A DNA stretch of 64,000 bases from an uncultured Porphyromonadaceae bacterium (GCA_902495075.1 CABUVO010000006.1:75762-139761), one strand, 5' to 3'. Counted from the stretch's first letter, positions 8,312 to 16,893 are shown. The notes: a model not told the origin generated them from the letters alone. Translations and numbers: made by a program.

Positions 8312-8372
8312 ATTAAACATTAAACATTTAACATTTAACATTTAACATTTAACATTTAACATTAAACATTAA
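8312..8372. repeat. Heptamer right arm after the S23-like gene
   Basis: Near-perfect tandem AACATTT/AACATTA units (about eight) end 5 nt before the next start codon. They are the inverted partner of the arm at 7911-7936. Confidence 0.85.
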
Positions 8373-8377
8373 TAAAA

Positions 8378-9280
8378 ATGAAACCTACGTTATTTATTCT
8401 CGCAGCAGGTATGGGCAGCCGTTACGGCGGCCTCAAACAGCTTGATGGTCTTGGTCCTTCAGGCGAAACCATCATGGACTATTCCGTTTACGACGCTCTT
8501 CGCGCCGGTTTCGGCAAGATCGTATTCGTTATCCGCAAAGATTTCGAGCAGGAATTCCGCGAGAAAATCATTTCCAAATATGAAGGTCACGTGCCCGTAG
8601 AGGTCGTTTTCCAGTCGATCGACAAACTTCCCGAAGGCTTCACTCCAAATCCCGACCGGTCAAAACCCTGGGGTACAAACCACGCTGTTCTCATGGGTAA
8701 GGACGTGATCAAAGAACCCTTCGGTGTTATCAACGCTGACGATTATTACGGTGCTGAAAGCTTCCAGCTTCTTGGCGACTTCCTCCGCTCAGTGGAAGGC
8801 AAAAAGAACTGCTATTGCATGATCGGTTTCAACATCGAGAACACTCTCAGCGAGAATGGTGGCGTTAGCCGCGGTCTCTGCGAAGTTGATGCCAACGGCA
8901 ATCTTACAGGCGTGACTGAATGCCACGGCATTGAGCGCAAAGAGGGCAAACTCATTCAGGTTGTAGAAGGTGAAGAAGTTCCCTTCCCCGAGGATGCCAA
9001 CGTATCAATGAACATGTGGGGTTTCACTCCCGACTATTTCGACTATTCTGAAAAAGCTTTCGTGAAATTCCTCAACGAAAATCAGAACGAGCTTAAAGCT
9101 GAATTCTACATCCCGACTGTTGTCAACGACCTCATCAACGATGGCACAATCGAGCTTAAAGTTCTCGGCACACCCTCGAAATGGTTTGGCGTGACATATG
9201 CAGCCGACCGTCCCGCAACTGTAGCCCAGTTCGCAAAACTCGTAGAAGACGGCACTTACCCTACTCCTTTATTTAAATAG
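8378..9280 (+). CDS. Sugar-phosphate nucleotidyltransferase family protein
   Basis: A 300-residue protein with the nucleotidyltransferase signature LAAGMGSRYGGLKQLDGLGP at the N-terminus and a later metal-binding NADDYYG. These enzymes join a sugar-1-phosphate to an NTP. The gene sits 3 nt upstream of galE and is surely cotranscribed. A UTP-dependent enzyme feeding the epimerase (UDP-hexose) is a sensible guess, but substrate and nucleotide cannot be read from the sequence. The gene has strongly biased, translation-friendly codon use compared with the preceding S23-like gene. Confidence 0.8.
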   Translation: MKPTLFILAAGMGSRYGGLKQLDGLGPSGETIMDYSVYDALRAGFGKIVFVIRKDFEQEFREKIISKYEGHVPVEVVFQSIDKLPEGFTPNPDRSKPWGTNHAVLMGKDVIKEPFGVINADDYYGAESFQLLGDFLRSVEGKKNCYCMIGFNIENTLSENGGVSRGLCEVDANGNLTGVTECHGIERKEGKLIQVVEGEEVPFPEDANVSMNMWGFTPDYFDYSEKAFVKFLNENQNELKAEFYIPTVVNDLINDGTIELKVLGTPSKWFGVTYAADRPATVAQFAKLVEDGTYPTPLFK

Positions 9281-9283
9281 AAA

Positions 9284-10309
9284 ATGAAAGACAAAATATT
9301 AGTTACCGGAGGAACCGGCTACATTGGAAGCCACACAGTGGTGGAGCTTCAGAACGCCGGCTATGATGTTGTCATCATCGACAACCTCTCCAACTCAAAT
9401 GTAAAAGTGCTCGACGGAATCGAGGCAATCACAGGCATCCGTCCTGTCTTCGTTGAAGGCGACTGCACAAATATCGATGTTCTCCGCAAGCTCTTTGAAG
9501 CCAATCCCGGCATCAGGGGTATAATCAACTTCGCTGCATCCAAGGCGGTTGGAGAATCTGTTCAGAAACCGTTGCTCTATTACCGCAACAACCTCAACAC
9601 ACTCATCAACCTTCTTGACCTCATGCCTGAATTTGGAGTGAAGGGAATCGTATTCTCATCCTCATGCACTGTATATGGTGAGCCAGATATGAACCCCATC
9701 GATGAGACAGCTCCCATCAAGCCTGCCACATCTCCCTACGGCAACACCAAGCAAATCAGTGAAGAGATCATCGAGGATTATATCAAGAGCGGCGCTCCCA
9801 TCAAGAGCATCCTTCTCCGCTATTTCAACCCGATCGGTGCTCATCCATCGGCTGAGATCGGCGAGCTCCCCTTGGGTGTTCCCCAGAACCTCGTGCCTTA
9901 CCTCACTCAGGCTGCTGCCGGAATCCGCAAGGAGCTGACAGTATTCGGTGATGACTATAACACTCCCGACGGCTCCTGCATCCGCGACTATATCGATGTC
10001 GTTGACCTTGCAAAAGCTCACGTGATCGCCATCAAGCGCATCCTCGACAAAGAAGACACTGATGCTGTTGAGATCTTCAACCTCGGAACCGGTCGCGGAC
10101 TTTCAGTGCTCGAACTTATAGACTCCTTCGAGCGTGCAACAGGTGTTAAGGTTCCCCACAAGATCGGAGAACGTCGCGCCGGAGATATCGAGAAGATATG
10201 GGCTGATCCCAAGAAAGCGAATGAAGTGCTCGGATGGACCGCCGGTGTGCCCATCGACGAGACAATGAAGAATGCCTGGGCTTGGCAGTGCAAAGTCACT
10301 CAGAAGTAA
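9284..10309 (+). CDS. galE: UDP-glucose 4-epimerase
   Basis: A 341-residue extended short-chain dehydrogenase/reductase that interconverts UDP-glucose and UDP-galactose. It has the NAD-binding motif TGGTGYIGSHTVVEL at the N-terminus, then NFAASKAVGESVQKPL. The catalytic SSSCTVYGEP and SPYGNTK (Tyr-x3-Lys) follow, then RYFNPIGAHPS and the C-terminal RRAGDIEKIWADP. All match GalE. It is the second gene of an operon with the nucleotidyltransferase and supplies UDP-sugars for envelope glycans. Confidence 0.93.
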   Translation: MKDKILVTGGTGYIGSHTVVELQNAGYDVVIIDNLSNSNVKVLDGIEAITGIRPVFVEGDCTNIDVLRKLFEANPGIRGIINFAASKAVGESVQKPLLYYRNNLNTLINLLDLMPEFGVKGIVFSSSCTVYGEPDMNPIDETAPIKPATSPYGNTKQISEEIIEDYIKSGAPIKSILLRYFNPIGAHPSAEIGELPLGVPQNLVPYLTQAAAGIRKELTVFGDDYNTPDGSCIRDYIDVVDLAKAHVIAIKRILDKEDTDAVEIFNLGTGRGLSVLELIDSFERATGVKVPHKIGERRAGDIEKIWADPKKANEVLGWTAGVPIDETMKNAWAWQCKVTQK

Positions 10310-10424
10310 TTATCTCTCCCGCCCTTGAAGAGGAGATAGAGTTATCTCCCCTCCTGCCCTTGAAGAGGAGATAGAGTTATCTCCACTCCTGCCCTTGAAA
10401 AGAGGTAGAATTGTTATCACGTCT
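10310..10424 (+). repeat. Tandem ~35-bp repeats after galE
   Basis: The box GCCCTTGAAGAGG recurs at 10321, 10356, 10391 and 10425, with spacings of 35, 35 and 34 bp. Between the boxes lies the perfect hairpin GAGATA-GAGT-TATCTC, in the first two units best. The fourth box is the beginning of the covarying three-hairpin element at 10425-10537, so the tandem units look like repeated copies of its 5' end. Confidence 0.85.
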
Positions 10425-10537
10425 GCCCTTGAAGAGGGCATATAGTTATAACCCCATGTTTCCCAACCGGGGATCCGGTTGGAAAGCATGGGGTTCCTTG
10501 TTGTATCTAAAGCGGCCTCGAAGAGGTCGAATAATAT
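10425..10537 (+). repeat. Three-hairpin dispersed element, copy 1
   Basis: The order is a 5' box GCCCTTGAAGAGGGC (hairpin), then TATAGTTATAACCCC. A long hairpin AACCCCATG..CCAACCGG-GGAT-CCGGTTGG..CATGGGGTT follows. The 3' box is GGCCTCGAAGAGGTC (hairpin) followed by GAATAATA. Two further copies at 63.6-63.9 kb keep the stems but change the bases in pairs. Confidence 0.8.
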
Positions 10538-10570
10538 TTAACATTATTTCCACATATCAATAATTTTTGT

Positions 10571-10578
10571 TAAATTTG
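10571..10578 (+). promoter_or_regulatory. -7 element before the 10.6-kb lipoprotein gene
   Basis: TAAATTTG fits TAnnTTTG and lies 70 nt before the start codon. No convincing -33 TTTG is visible. Confidence 0.45.
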
Positions 10579-10647
10579 CGCTAAAATTGGTAAATTGTTC
10601 GCATTTCCACAATTTTCTTTTCAAAATATAGATATTTTTTTGACATT

Positions 10648-12405
10648 ATGAAATCCCGTTTAATCAGTTTCGGATCCCTTGCCGGGCTTGCCGTTATTCT
10701 GACGGGGTGTGTCGACAATGATTACGATCTTTCGAATATCGACACGACCTCGGAAATTAAAGTAAACAACCTGACTTTGCCGGTCAAAATAGACGCTATC
10801 ACCCTCAATGATATTTTTGATATTGAGGAAGGCAGCAAAATACAAACCGTTACCGTCAATGGACAAGAGTTTTATGCCGTAACACAGCATGGTGACATCA
10901 GCTCCCAATCCATCGACATCCCTGCATTCACAACTTTCTCCCCTACAATCGCAGAGACTAACGCCACTTTCGAGCTTCAGCTTCCGGATATCAATACTCG
11001 TGCAGATCTCCCCTCTTTGGAATATCGGTATAATCTGAAAGATTTTGATCCTCAACCTGTCAGCATAAAGGCTGAGGGCATAGATGAAGCCGTAAAGGAC
11101 ATCCTTATGCTTGAATCAAAACCTATGACTTTCAAGGTGACATTCCATGAAACAGAGCTTCCATCTTTCATTGATCTCTATTTCGAAAAACTTGAGCTTG
11201 AGATCCTGAAGGGTTTGCAATTCACATCGCTCCCTTCCAATTATTCATATAATCCTACTTCAGGAATTTTGACACTTACTGATATTGCGTGTCCCGACAA
11301 AACCGCGACAATCGCCCTTACCGCCACAGGTATCGATTTCACTAAGAATAATACCAAAGTGCAGAACGGCAATTTCGATTTCACCGGTGAGGTGCGCCTG
11401 CTATCAGGAGTGCTGAAAACGGTTATCCACCTCTCTCAGATTGAATCCTTTACTCCTTCTGCTAAAGTCAATTTCAATGTCAAAACCGTTGTGGATCCTT
11501 TCGAGGCTACCCATTTCACAGGTAATGTGGAATATCACCTTACTGGAAACGGACTTGATATTGCACCTGTTACCCTCAACGACATCCCCGATTTCCTCAA
11601 TCAACCGGGCACTGACCTTAAGCTTGCCAATCCACAGATATACCTGAACCTCAACAATCCTGTAGCCAACTATAATCTGTATTATCAGACAGGACTCGAG
11701 CTCGTTGCAGTGCGAGGAGAAAACAAGACTCCATATTCTCCCGATAACGGGAAGCTTATAGCAACAGAGGTTTACAACCCTGGTCCTTATAATTTCGTGC
11801 TCTCACCGAAGGAGCCAACAAGCCCTCTTGAAGATTATGCCTCTCGTCTCCAGCATATCCCATTCACCGGCTTATCCGACGTGCTCAGTGGTGACGGGTT
11901 ACCGGAACAAATCGAAATTAACCTCCTGAATCCGGGACTCCCATTCCAGAAAGTGGTCCGTTTCGAACTTGGCAATCCTATCAACGGAATCTCAGGCTCA
12001 TATGATTTCATCGCACCAATCGCTCTGAAAAACGGCTCTACAATCGTTTACAGCGACTCCAAAGATGGATGGAACGATGAAGATATCGACAAGATAAAGA
12101 TCACAACTCTTGAAATCGAGGCTGATGTCACCAGCACCATTCCTCTTGAAGCTTCTCTTGTGGCATATCCTCTGGCAGTAGGCGGCAACCGCATTCCGGG
12201 AGTGAAGGCTACCGGATCAATACCGGCAAACGCCAATGGCAAGCATATCATCATCAAGATGGAGGGAACTATCGAACATCTCGACGGCGTAACATTCGAG
12301 GCAACAGTGCATCCGGGCTCTGAAAACGCTCTCGCACCGACACAGACAATTCGTCTTGAAAACCTTCGCGCCAAAGTTTCTGGTTCTTACACTACTGATT
12401 TTTAA
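10648..12405 (+). CDS. Lipoprotein of unknown function, beta-rich
   Basis: A 585-residue protein with a lipoprotein signal peptide (MKSRLISFGSLAGLAVILTGC; lipobox LTGC, Cys about residue 21). After the Cys come acidic residues (VDNDYDLSNIDTT), typical of surface-exposed or outer-membrane Bacteroidales lipoproteins. The rest is rich in short Thr/Val/Ile beta strands without a motif I recognise. It is followed after 27 bp by a DUF5723 barrel-like protein, so the two are probably one operon and may work together at the outer membrane. I cannot assign a function. Confidence 0.75.
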   Translation: MKSRLISFGSLAGLAVILTGCVDNDYDLSNIDTTSEIKVNNLTLPVKIDAITLNDIFDIEEGSKIQTVTVNGQEFYAVTQHGDISSQSIDIPAFTTFSPTIAETNATFELQLPDINTRADLPSLEYRYNLKDFDPQPVSIKAEGIDEAVKDILMLESKPMTFKVTFHETELPSFIDLYFEKLELEILKGLQFTSLPSNYSYNPTSGILTLTDIACPDKTATIALTATGIDFTKNNTKVQNGNFDFTGEVRLLSGVLKTVIHLSQIESFTPSAKVNFNVKTVVDPFEATHFTGNVEYHLTGNGLDIAPVTLNDIPDFLNQPGTDLKLANPQIYLNLNNPVANYNLYYQTGLELVAVRGENKTPYSPDNGKLIATEVYNPGPYNFVLSPKEPTSPLEDYASRLQHIPFTGLSDVLSGDGLPEQIEINLLNPGLPFQKVVRFELGNPINGISGSYDFIAPIALKNGSTIVYSDSKDGWNDEDIDKIKITTLEIEADVTSTIPLEASLVAYPLAVGGNRIPGVKATGSIPANANGKHIIIKMEGTIEHLDGVTFEATVHPGSENALAPTQTIRLENLRAKVSGSYTTDF

Positions 12406-12432
12406 CACCTTCAACCATCTAAACTTAACAAA

Positions 12433-13830
12433 ATGAAATCTTTAAAGAAATTCCTTATCATAGCTTCGGTGGTTGCAGGTTGCTTCACTGCCGATGCGCA
12501 ACATACCTACTCAGGCTATTTCCTCGACAACTATACCTACCGCTATGAGATGAACCCGGCTTTCGGCAACTGCCGTGGTTTTGTTTCAATGCCTGCCATT
12601 GGCAACTTCAACACAGCAATCCGTGGAAATCTTCACCTCTCCGATATCTTCTACAAATCTCCCGATGGCGGCAAGACCATGCTCTTCACCAATCCGAGCA
12701 TATCTGCGGCGGAAGCAATGAGCAAATTCGGAAATTGCAACAAAATCGGGACCAACAATAAGATCAATATCCTTTCCGTTGGTTTCAAGGCATTCAAAGG
12801 GTTCAACACAATAACCATCTCTGCCTCCGCCAACCTTGAAGCATCCCTGCCTAAAGCTTTCTTCTCCCTTGCCAAAGAGGGCATCACCAATACTACCTAC
12901 GATATCAAGGACATGTTCGCGAATGCCAACGCCTATGCCACAATCGCCTTGAATCACTCCCACGATATCAAGCAAGTGCCGGGACTGAGAATCGGAGCAT
13001 CTCTTAAATTCCTCGTGGGTGTCGGCAACCTTGACATGCGTTTCAACGAAGCCGACCTGACCCTCGGAGAGAACGCCTGGACCGCACGCACAAATGCCGA
13101 CATATACGCATCTGTCACCGGTCTGCGTTTCGACAAGGACACGTACACACCGGAAGGTCCAAATGGCGGTCGTCCGCGCGAGTATGTGTCCGGTGCCAAC
13201 CTTGACGATGGTTTCGGCATCAACGGTTTCGGTCTCGGATTCGACCTCGGTGCGGAATATAAATGGAGAGACTTCAGATTCTCGGCTGCCGTTCTTGACC
13301 TCGGCTTCATGAACTGGGGAAAGACACAGTGGGCATCGACCGATGGCACTCAGACTTTCACCACAGACGCCTATACATTCAGCAGCAACGGGGATGCCAA
13401 CAACTCTTTCGACAATGAGCTCGACAACATGAAAGATGATCTCTCAAAGCTCTATCAACTCAAGGATATGGGCGAACTGAGTTCACGTACACGCGCATTG
13501 GCTGCCACGCTGAATTTTGGTGTAGACTATGAACTTCCCGTTTACCGTAATCTACATTTCGGTTTGCTCAACTCCACTCGCATCAACGGTCCCTACACCT
13601 GGACGCAGTTCCGTCTCTCCGCAAACGTTGCCCCCGTAAAAGTATTCTCCGCTGATATAAACGTTGCAGCCGGCACATATGGCGTTGGCTTCGGCTGGAT
13701 GCTCAACCTCCACGCTCCCGGCATTAACCTATTCCTTGGCATGGACCACACTCTGGGAACCCTCAGCAAGCAGTTCATTCCCCTCAACTCCAACGCTTCA
13801 TTCAACTTCGGTCTCAACTTCCCCTTCTGA
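12433..13830 (+). CDS. DUF5723-type outer membrane protein
   Basis: A 465-residue protein. The signal peptide MKSLKKFLIIASVVAGCFTADAQ has a likely cleavage after DAQ. Alternating hydrophobic strands and a C-terminal Phe (NFGLNFPF) indicate an outer-membrane beta barrel. The start of the mature protein (YRYEMNPAFGNCRGFVS) is typical of the DUF5723 family as I remember it. No function is known. It follows the lipoprotein gene at 27 bp, with no terminator between. Confidence 0.75.
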   Translation: MKSLKKFLIIASVVAGCFTADAQHTYSGYFLDNYTYRYEMNPAFGNCRGFVSMPAIGNFNTAIRGNLHLSDIFYKSPDGGKTMLFTNPSISAAEAMSKFGNCNKIGTNNKINILSVGFKAFKGFNTITISASANLEASLPKAFFSLAKEGITNTTYDIKDMFANANAYATIALNHSHDIKQVPGLRIGASLKFLVGVGNLDMRFNEADLTLGENAWTARTNADIYASVTGLRFDKDTYTPEGPNGGRPREYVSGANLDDGFGINGFGLGFDLGAEYKWRDFRFSAAVLDLGFMNWGKTQWASTDGTQTFTTDAYTFSSNGDANNSFDNELDNMKDDLSKLYQLKDMGELSSRTRALAATLNFGVDYELPVYRNLHFGLLNSTRINGPYTWTQFRLSANVAPVKVFSADINVAAGTYGVGFGWMLNLHAPGINLFLGMDHTLGTLSKQFIPLNSNASFNFGLNFPF

Positions 13831-13868
13831 TTCCGGCTTGAACAAAGCAATGGGATAATAGATTAGCT

Positions 13869-13913
13869 GGCGAGGCCGGTTGAGTGAAAGCACCTTGGTG
13901 CTCCATATACCGT
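13869..13913 (+). repeat. Palindromic repeat of the transposase-linked family, distant copy
   Basis: Reads GGCGAGGCCGGTTGAGTGAA, then AGCACC-TT-GGTGCT, then CCATATACCGT. The copies flanking the transposase at 42.3 and 43.5 kb have GGCACC-TT-GGTGCC, so the outer pair changed from G-C to A-T in a compensatory way. An outer CGGT..ACCG pairing is also possible. Confidence 0.8.
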
Positions 13914-13957
13914 AAAATAAAAAAGGAATGCTCAATTGAGCATTCCTTTTTTATTTT
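13914..13957. terminator. Bidirectional terminator between DUF5723 gene and ffh
   Basis: A perfect 44-nt palindrome: AAAATAAAAAAGGAATGCTC, centre AATT, then the mirror half ending in a T run. A/T runs on both sides allow termination of the plus-strand DUF5723 operon and the minus-strand ffh gene, which ends at 13981. Confidence 0.9.
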
Positions 13958-13980
13958 ATTATCGCTTCTCAAGCTTCGCT

Positions 13981-15324
13981 TTAGAAGCGTCTTCCTCCCT
14001 GCTGTTTCATCTGGCGCATCATCTTCATTGGATTCTTCATAGATGTTGCCATTTTCATCATCTTGCGAGTGTCTTCAAACTGTTTCAGAAGTTTGTTCAC
14101 ATCCTGCAATGAGGTGCCGGAACCCTTGGCTATGCGCTGACGGCGCGTGCCCTTGATCACATCAGGATTCTGACGTTCATAGGGCGTCATGGAATGTATG
14201 ATGGCTTCAATTCCCTTGAACGCGTTGTTATCTATATCGACATCCTTGATGGCTTTCCCCACGCCGGGAATCATCGCGGCAAGATCCTTGATGTTACCCA
14301 TCTTCTTGATATTTTCTATCTGCTTGAGGAAGTCGTCGAAATCAAATTTGTTTTTCTTGATCTTCTCCTGAATGCGTTCAGCCTCTTTCTGGTCGTAGAT
14401 CTCCTGTGCGCGCTTGGCTAGCTCAACGATATCCCCCATGCCGAGAATACGGTTTGCCATACCCTCAGGATTGAATTCCTGGATATCTTCGAGCTTCTCG
14501 CCAACACCGACATACTTGATCGGCTTGTCTACAACCGCACGTATGGAAAGGGCTGCACCGCCGCGGGTGTCACCATCGAGTTTGGTAAGAACCACACCTT
14601 CGAAATCAAGACGATCGTTGAAGGTCTTGGCAGTGTTGACGGCATCCTGACCGGTCATCGCATCAACCACGAAGAGTGTTTCCTGAGGATTAATAGCTTT
14701 CTTGATACGTTCGATCTCATCCATCATCTCCTCATCGACTGCCAGACGACCGGCAGTATCTACAATCACGAGATCAAGATGATTGGCTTTGGCATGGGCA
14801 ATGGCATTGAGCGCGATCTGTACCGGATCCTTGCTGTCTTCCTCTGTATAAACAGGAACGTCGATACTCTCCGCAAGCACGCGCAACTGTTCGCGGGCTG
14901 CAGGACGATATACATCGGCTCCAACGAGCAACGGACGCTTCCCTTTCGTTGATTTCAACTTGCGGGCAAGCTTTCCGGTAAACGTGGTCTTACCGGCACC
15001 CTGCAAGCCTGCCATCAATATCACGGAGGGATTAGCATCGAGACGAAGAGGTGCTTCCTCTCCACCCATCATTTCAGTCAGCTCATCATGCACGATCTTG
15101 ACCATAAGCTCTTTCGGCTTCAAAGCATTGATCACATTCTGACCCAATGCTTTTTTCTTCACCGTGTCGGTGAAAGTCTTTGCCACCTTATAGTTGACAT
15201 CGGCATCAAGCAATGCGCGCCTTACATCCTTCAAGGTCTCGGCAACATTGATCTCGGTGATCTTACCCTCACCCTTCAATATCTTGAACGAACGCTCAAG
15301 GCGTTCCGATAGATTCTCAAACAT
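13981..15324 (-). CDS. ffh: Signal recognition particle protein Ffh
   Basis: A 447-residue SRP54 GTPase that, with 4.5S RNA, targets nascent inner-membrane and secreted proteins to FtsY/SecYEG. The N domain covers about residues 1-90. The G domain has the P-loop GLQGAGKTTFTGKLARKL, DTAGRLAVDEEMM and TKLDGDTRGGAALS. The Met-rich M domain is at the end (DTRKMMKMATSMKNPMKMMR). Length and motifs are complete. The 5' region is a heptamer element of the second type; no clear promoter is visible. Confidence 0.97.
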   Translation of the reverse strand: MFENLSERLERSFKILKGEGKITEINVAETLKDVRRALLDADVNYKVAKTFTDTVKKKALGQNVINALKPKELMVKIVHDELTEMMGGEEAPLRLDANPSVILMAGLQGAGKTTFTGKLARKLKSTKGKRPLLVGADVYRPAAREQLRVLAESIDVPVYTEEDSKDPVQIALNAIAHAKANHLDLVIVDTAGRLAVDEEMMDEIERIKKAINPQETLFVVDAMTGQDAVNTAKTFNDRLDFEGVVLTKLDGDTRGGAALSIRAVVDKPIKYVGVGEKLEDIQEFNPEGMANRILGMGDIVELAKRAQEIYDQKEAERIQEKIKKNKFDFDDFLKQIENIKKMGNIKDLAAMIPGVGKAIKDVDIDNNAFKGIEAIIHSMTPYERQNPDVIKGTRRQRIAKGSGTSLQDVNKLLKQFEDTRKMMKMATSMKNPMKMMRQMKQQGGRRF

Positions 15325-15326
15325 GT

Positions 15327-15505
15327 GTATTTAAGGTTTTAGGCTTTAGGTTTTAGGCTTTAGACTGCTTCCTAAAACCTGACACCCATTGCCTGTGATT
15401 TCCTAAATTTAATTTTAATGATTTATTTATACCAGATCCAATTCCCTAATGCCTAAGACCTAATGCCTAATGCCTAATGCCTAAAGCCTAAAGCCTAAAG
15501 CCTAT
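15327..15505. repeat. Heptamer inverted-arm element, TTTAGGC family
   Basis: The left arm is TTTTAGGCTTTAGGTTTTAGG (about 15333-15362). A core of about 85 bp follows. The right arm is CCTAATGCCTAATGCCTAAAG repeated (about 15450-15505). Units are 7 bp, as in the AATGTGY family, but the sequence differs. The array overlaps the 3' end of panD, whose TAG stop and last residues come from it. Confidence 0.85.
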
Positions 15506-15842
15506 TACTACTCGTATCCGGGAAAATAACCTTCGGCTTCCACTCTTTCGCCTCTTCAGGAGTCATCTGGGCATAGGTCATGATTATGACTATGTCTCCG
15601 GGCTGAGCCTTACGGGCAGCGGCTCCGTTGAGACAAATCACGCCACTATCGGCTTCCCCTTCGATTACATAAGTGTCAAATCGTTCGCCATTATTATTGT
15701 TCACGATCCAAACCCTCTGCCCCGGCAGAATCTCGGCAGCTTCGAGAAGCCGCTTGTCGATCGTGATACTTCCTATATAGTTGAGATTCGCCTCAGTCAC
15801 TGTGACGCGGTGAATCTTCGATTTCATCATTTCTATCAACAT
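15495..15842 (-). CDS. panD: Aspartate 1-decarboxylase (pyruvoyl enzyme)
   Basis: A 115-residue proenzyme that makes beta-alanine from aspartate for pantothenate and CoA. Its start (MLIEMMKSKIHRVTVTEANL) and the self-cleavage site Gly24-Ser25 in NYIGSITID are intact; Ser25 becomes the pyruvoyl group. The conserved LNGAAARKAQPGDIVIIMTY follows. The last residues (SSNRL) and the stop lie within a heptamer array (AATAGGCTTTAGG in coding sense), so the C-terminus has been set by the repeat. It shares strand and pathway with panC but a heptamer element separates them. Confidence 0.95.
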   Translation of the reverse strand: MLIEMMKSKIHRVTVTEANLNYIGSITIDKRLLEAAEILPGQRVWIVNNNNGERFDTYVIEGEADSGVICLNGAAARKAQPGDIVIIMTYAQMTPEEAKEWKPKVIFPDTSSNRL

Positions 15843-15849
15843 TTCTGTC

Positions 15850-16012
15850 TAATGTTAAATTTTTAATGTGAAATGTTTAATGCCTTTATTTAATGTGTAA
15901 TTTTTAATGTGAAATGTTTAATGCCATTGTTTAATGAGTAATTTTAAATGCGGAATGTAGAATGGATATCGCGTTAGATCATTAAACATTACACATTCAA
16001 CATTAAACATTA
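15850..16012. repeat. Heptamer inverted-arm element between panD and panC
   Basis: The left side contains a tandem of TAATTTTTAATGTGAAATG.. TTTAATGCC.. blocks of about 45 bp, repeated with small changes. A core around GATATCGCGTTAGATC and a right arm ATTAAACATTACACATTCAACATTAAACATTAC follow. The panC stop codon TAA (TAATG in coding sense) is the arm edge. Confidence 0.8.
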
Positions 16013-16867
16013 CTTTCGGTAGGCAATATTATCTATGAGTCGGACATCGCCGCAATATACCGTTATGCAGCCAACAATCCAGGGACTCTCCTCCCACTCT
16101 TCTACAGGAAGAAGCGTGCGTGCGTCCACAATCTCAAAATATTCAACTTTCATGTGCGGCACGGCGTCAATCCGCTCTACGACCGTATCGTGAGTGGCTC
16201 GTACACTATGCTCTTTCGAATATTCTACGCTATATTCCAGTGCCTTGTGAATCTCTGGAGCAACCTCCCGCTGCTCGGGAGTAAGAAGAGCATTGCGGCT
16301 TGAGAGAGCCAGACCGTCATCAGCCCGCTTGATAGGACACGGCACAATATCCACATCAATACCTTCCGTCTTTATCATATTGCGGATCACGGCAATCTGC
16401 TGGAAATCTTTCTCTCCAAAATATGCGCGCGTCGGACGGCACAGACGGAAGAGAAGACTCACCACCTGAGCAACGCCCTGGAAATGTCCCGGACGGAACT
16501 TTCCTTCCATCACTTCGGCTGCGGTGCCAAGTTCAAACTCATGACGCGGTTGCGCCTCTGGTCCGCCGGGATACATCTCCTCTACCGAGGGAGCAAACAC
16601 CGCTGTGACTCCTGCCTCCGCCAACAATTTGAAATCGTCTTCCTCCTTGCGGGGATAAGTGGCAAGGTCGGTGGGATTATTGAATTGAGTCGGATTTACA
16701 AACACACTTGCGATCACACACGGGTTCTCCTTCACGGCTCGCTCCACGAGCGATAGATGACCGGCATGCAATGCGCCCATAGTGGGCACGAGTCCGATCG
16801 CGTTCCCGTGTTCCTTCTGCAGCTCCACAAAATCAAGGAGCTCAGCAACCTTTCTGATTATTATCAT
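16010..16867 (-). CDS. panC: Pantothenate synthetase
   Basis: A 285-residue ATP-dependent ligase that joins pantoate and beta-alanine. It has the nucleotide-binding HAGH of class I synthetase folds (VPTMGALHAGHLSLVERA), NPTQFNNPTDLATYPR, the GEKDFQQIAVIRNM block and the KMSKS-like ALSSRNALL. All key segments are present. It acts directly downstream of PanD in the pathway. A promoter element precedes it. The divergent gene on the plus strand is the glycogen-synthase-like protein. Confidence 0.96.
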   Translation of the reverse strand: MIIIRKVAELLDFVELQKEHGNAIGLVPTMGALHAGHLSLVERAVKENPCVIASVFVNPTQFNNPTDLATYPRKEEDDFKLLAEAGVTAVFAPSVEEMYPGGPEAQPRHEFELGTAAEVMEGKFRPGHFQGVAQVVSLLFRLCRPTRAYFGEKDFQQIAVIRNMIKTEGIDVDIVPCPIKRADDGLALSSRNALLTPEQREVAPEIHKALEYSVEYSKEHSVRATHDTVVERIDAVPHMKVEYFEIVDARTLLPVEEWEESPWIVGCITVYCGDVRLIDNIAYRK

Positions 16868-16893
16868 TTTTTCGATTGGTTATTTTCAGCCTG

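Noticed and set aside
10310..10424. CRISPR array
   Set aside because: The ~35-bp units are contiguous tandem repeats without variable spacers, and no cas gene is near.
13914..13957. Operator or dimer-binding palindrome
   Set aside because: It lies between two convergent genes with T runs on both sides, which fits a bidirectional terminator better.
15327..15505. Telomere-like sequence (TTTAGGC units) as a chromosome end
   Set aside because: The arrays are internal, short and in inverted pairs between ordinary genes; the likeness to eukaryotic telomere repeats is only in the unit.
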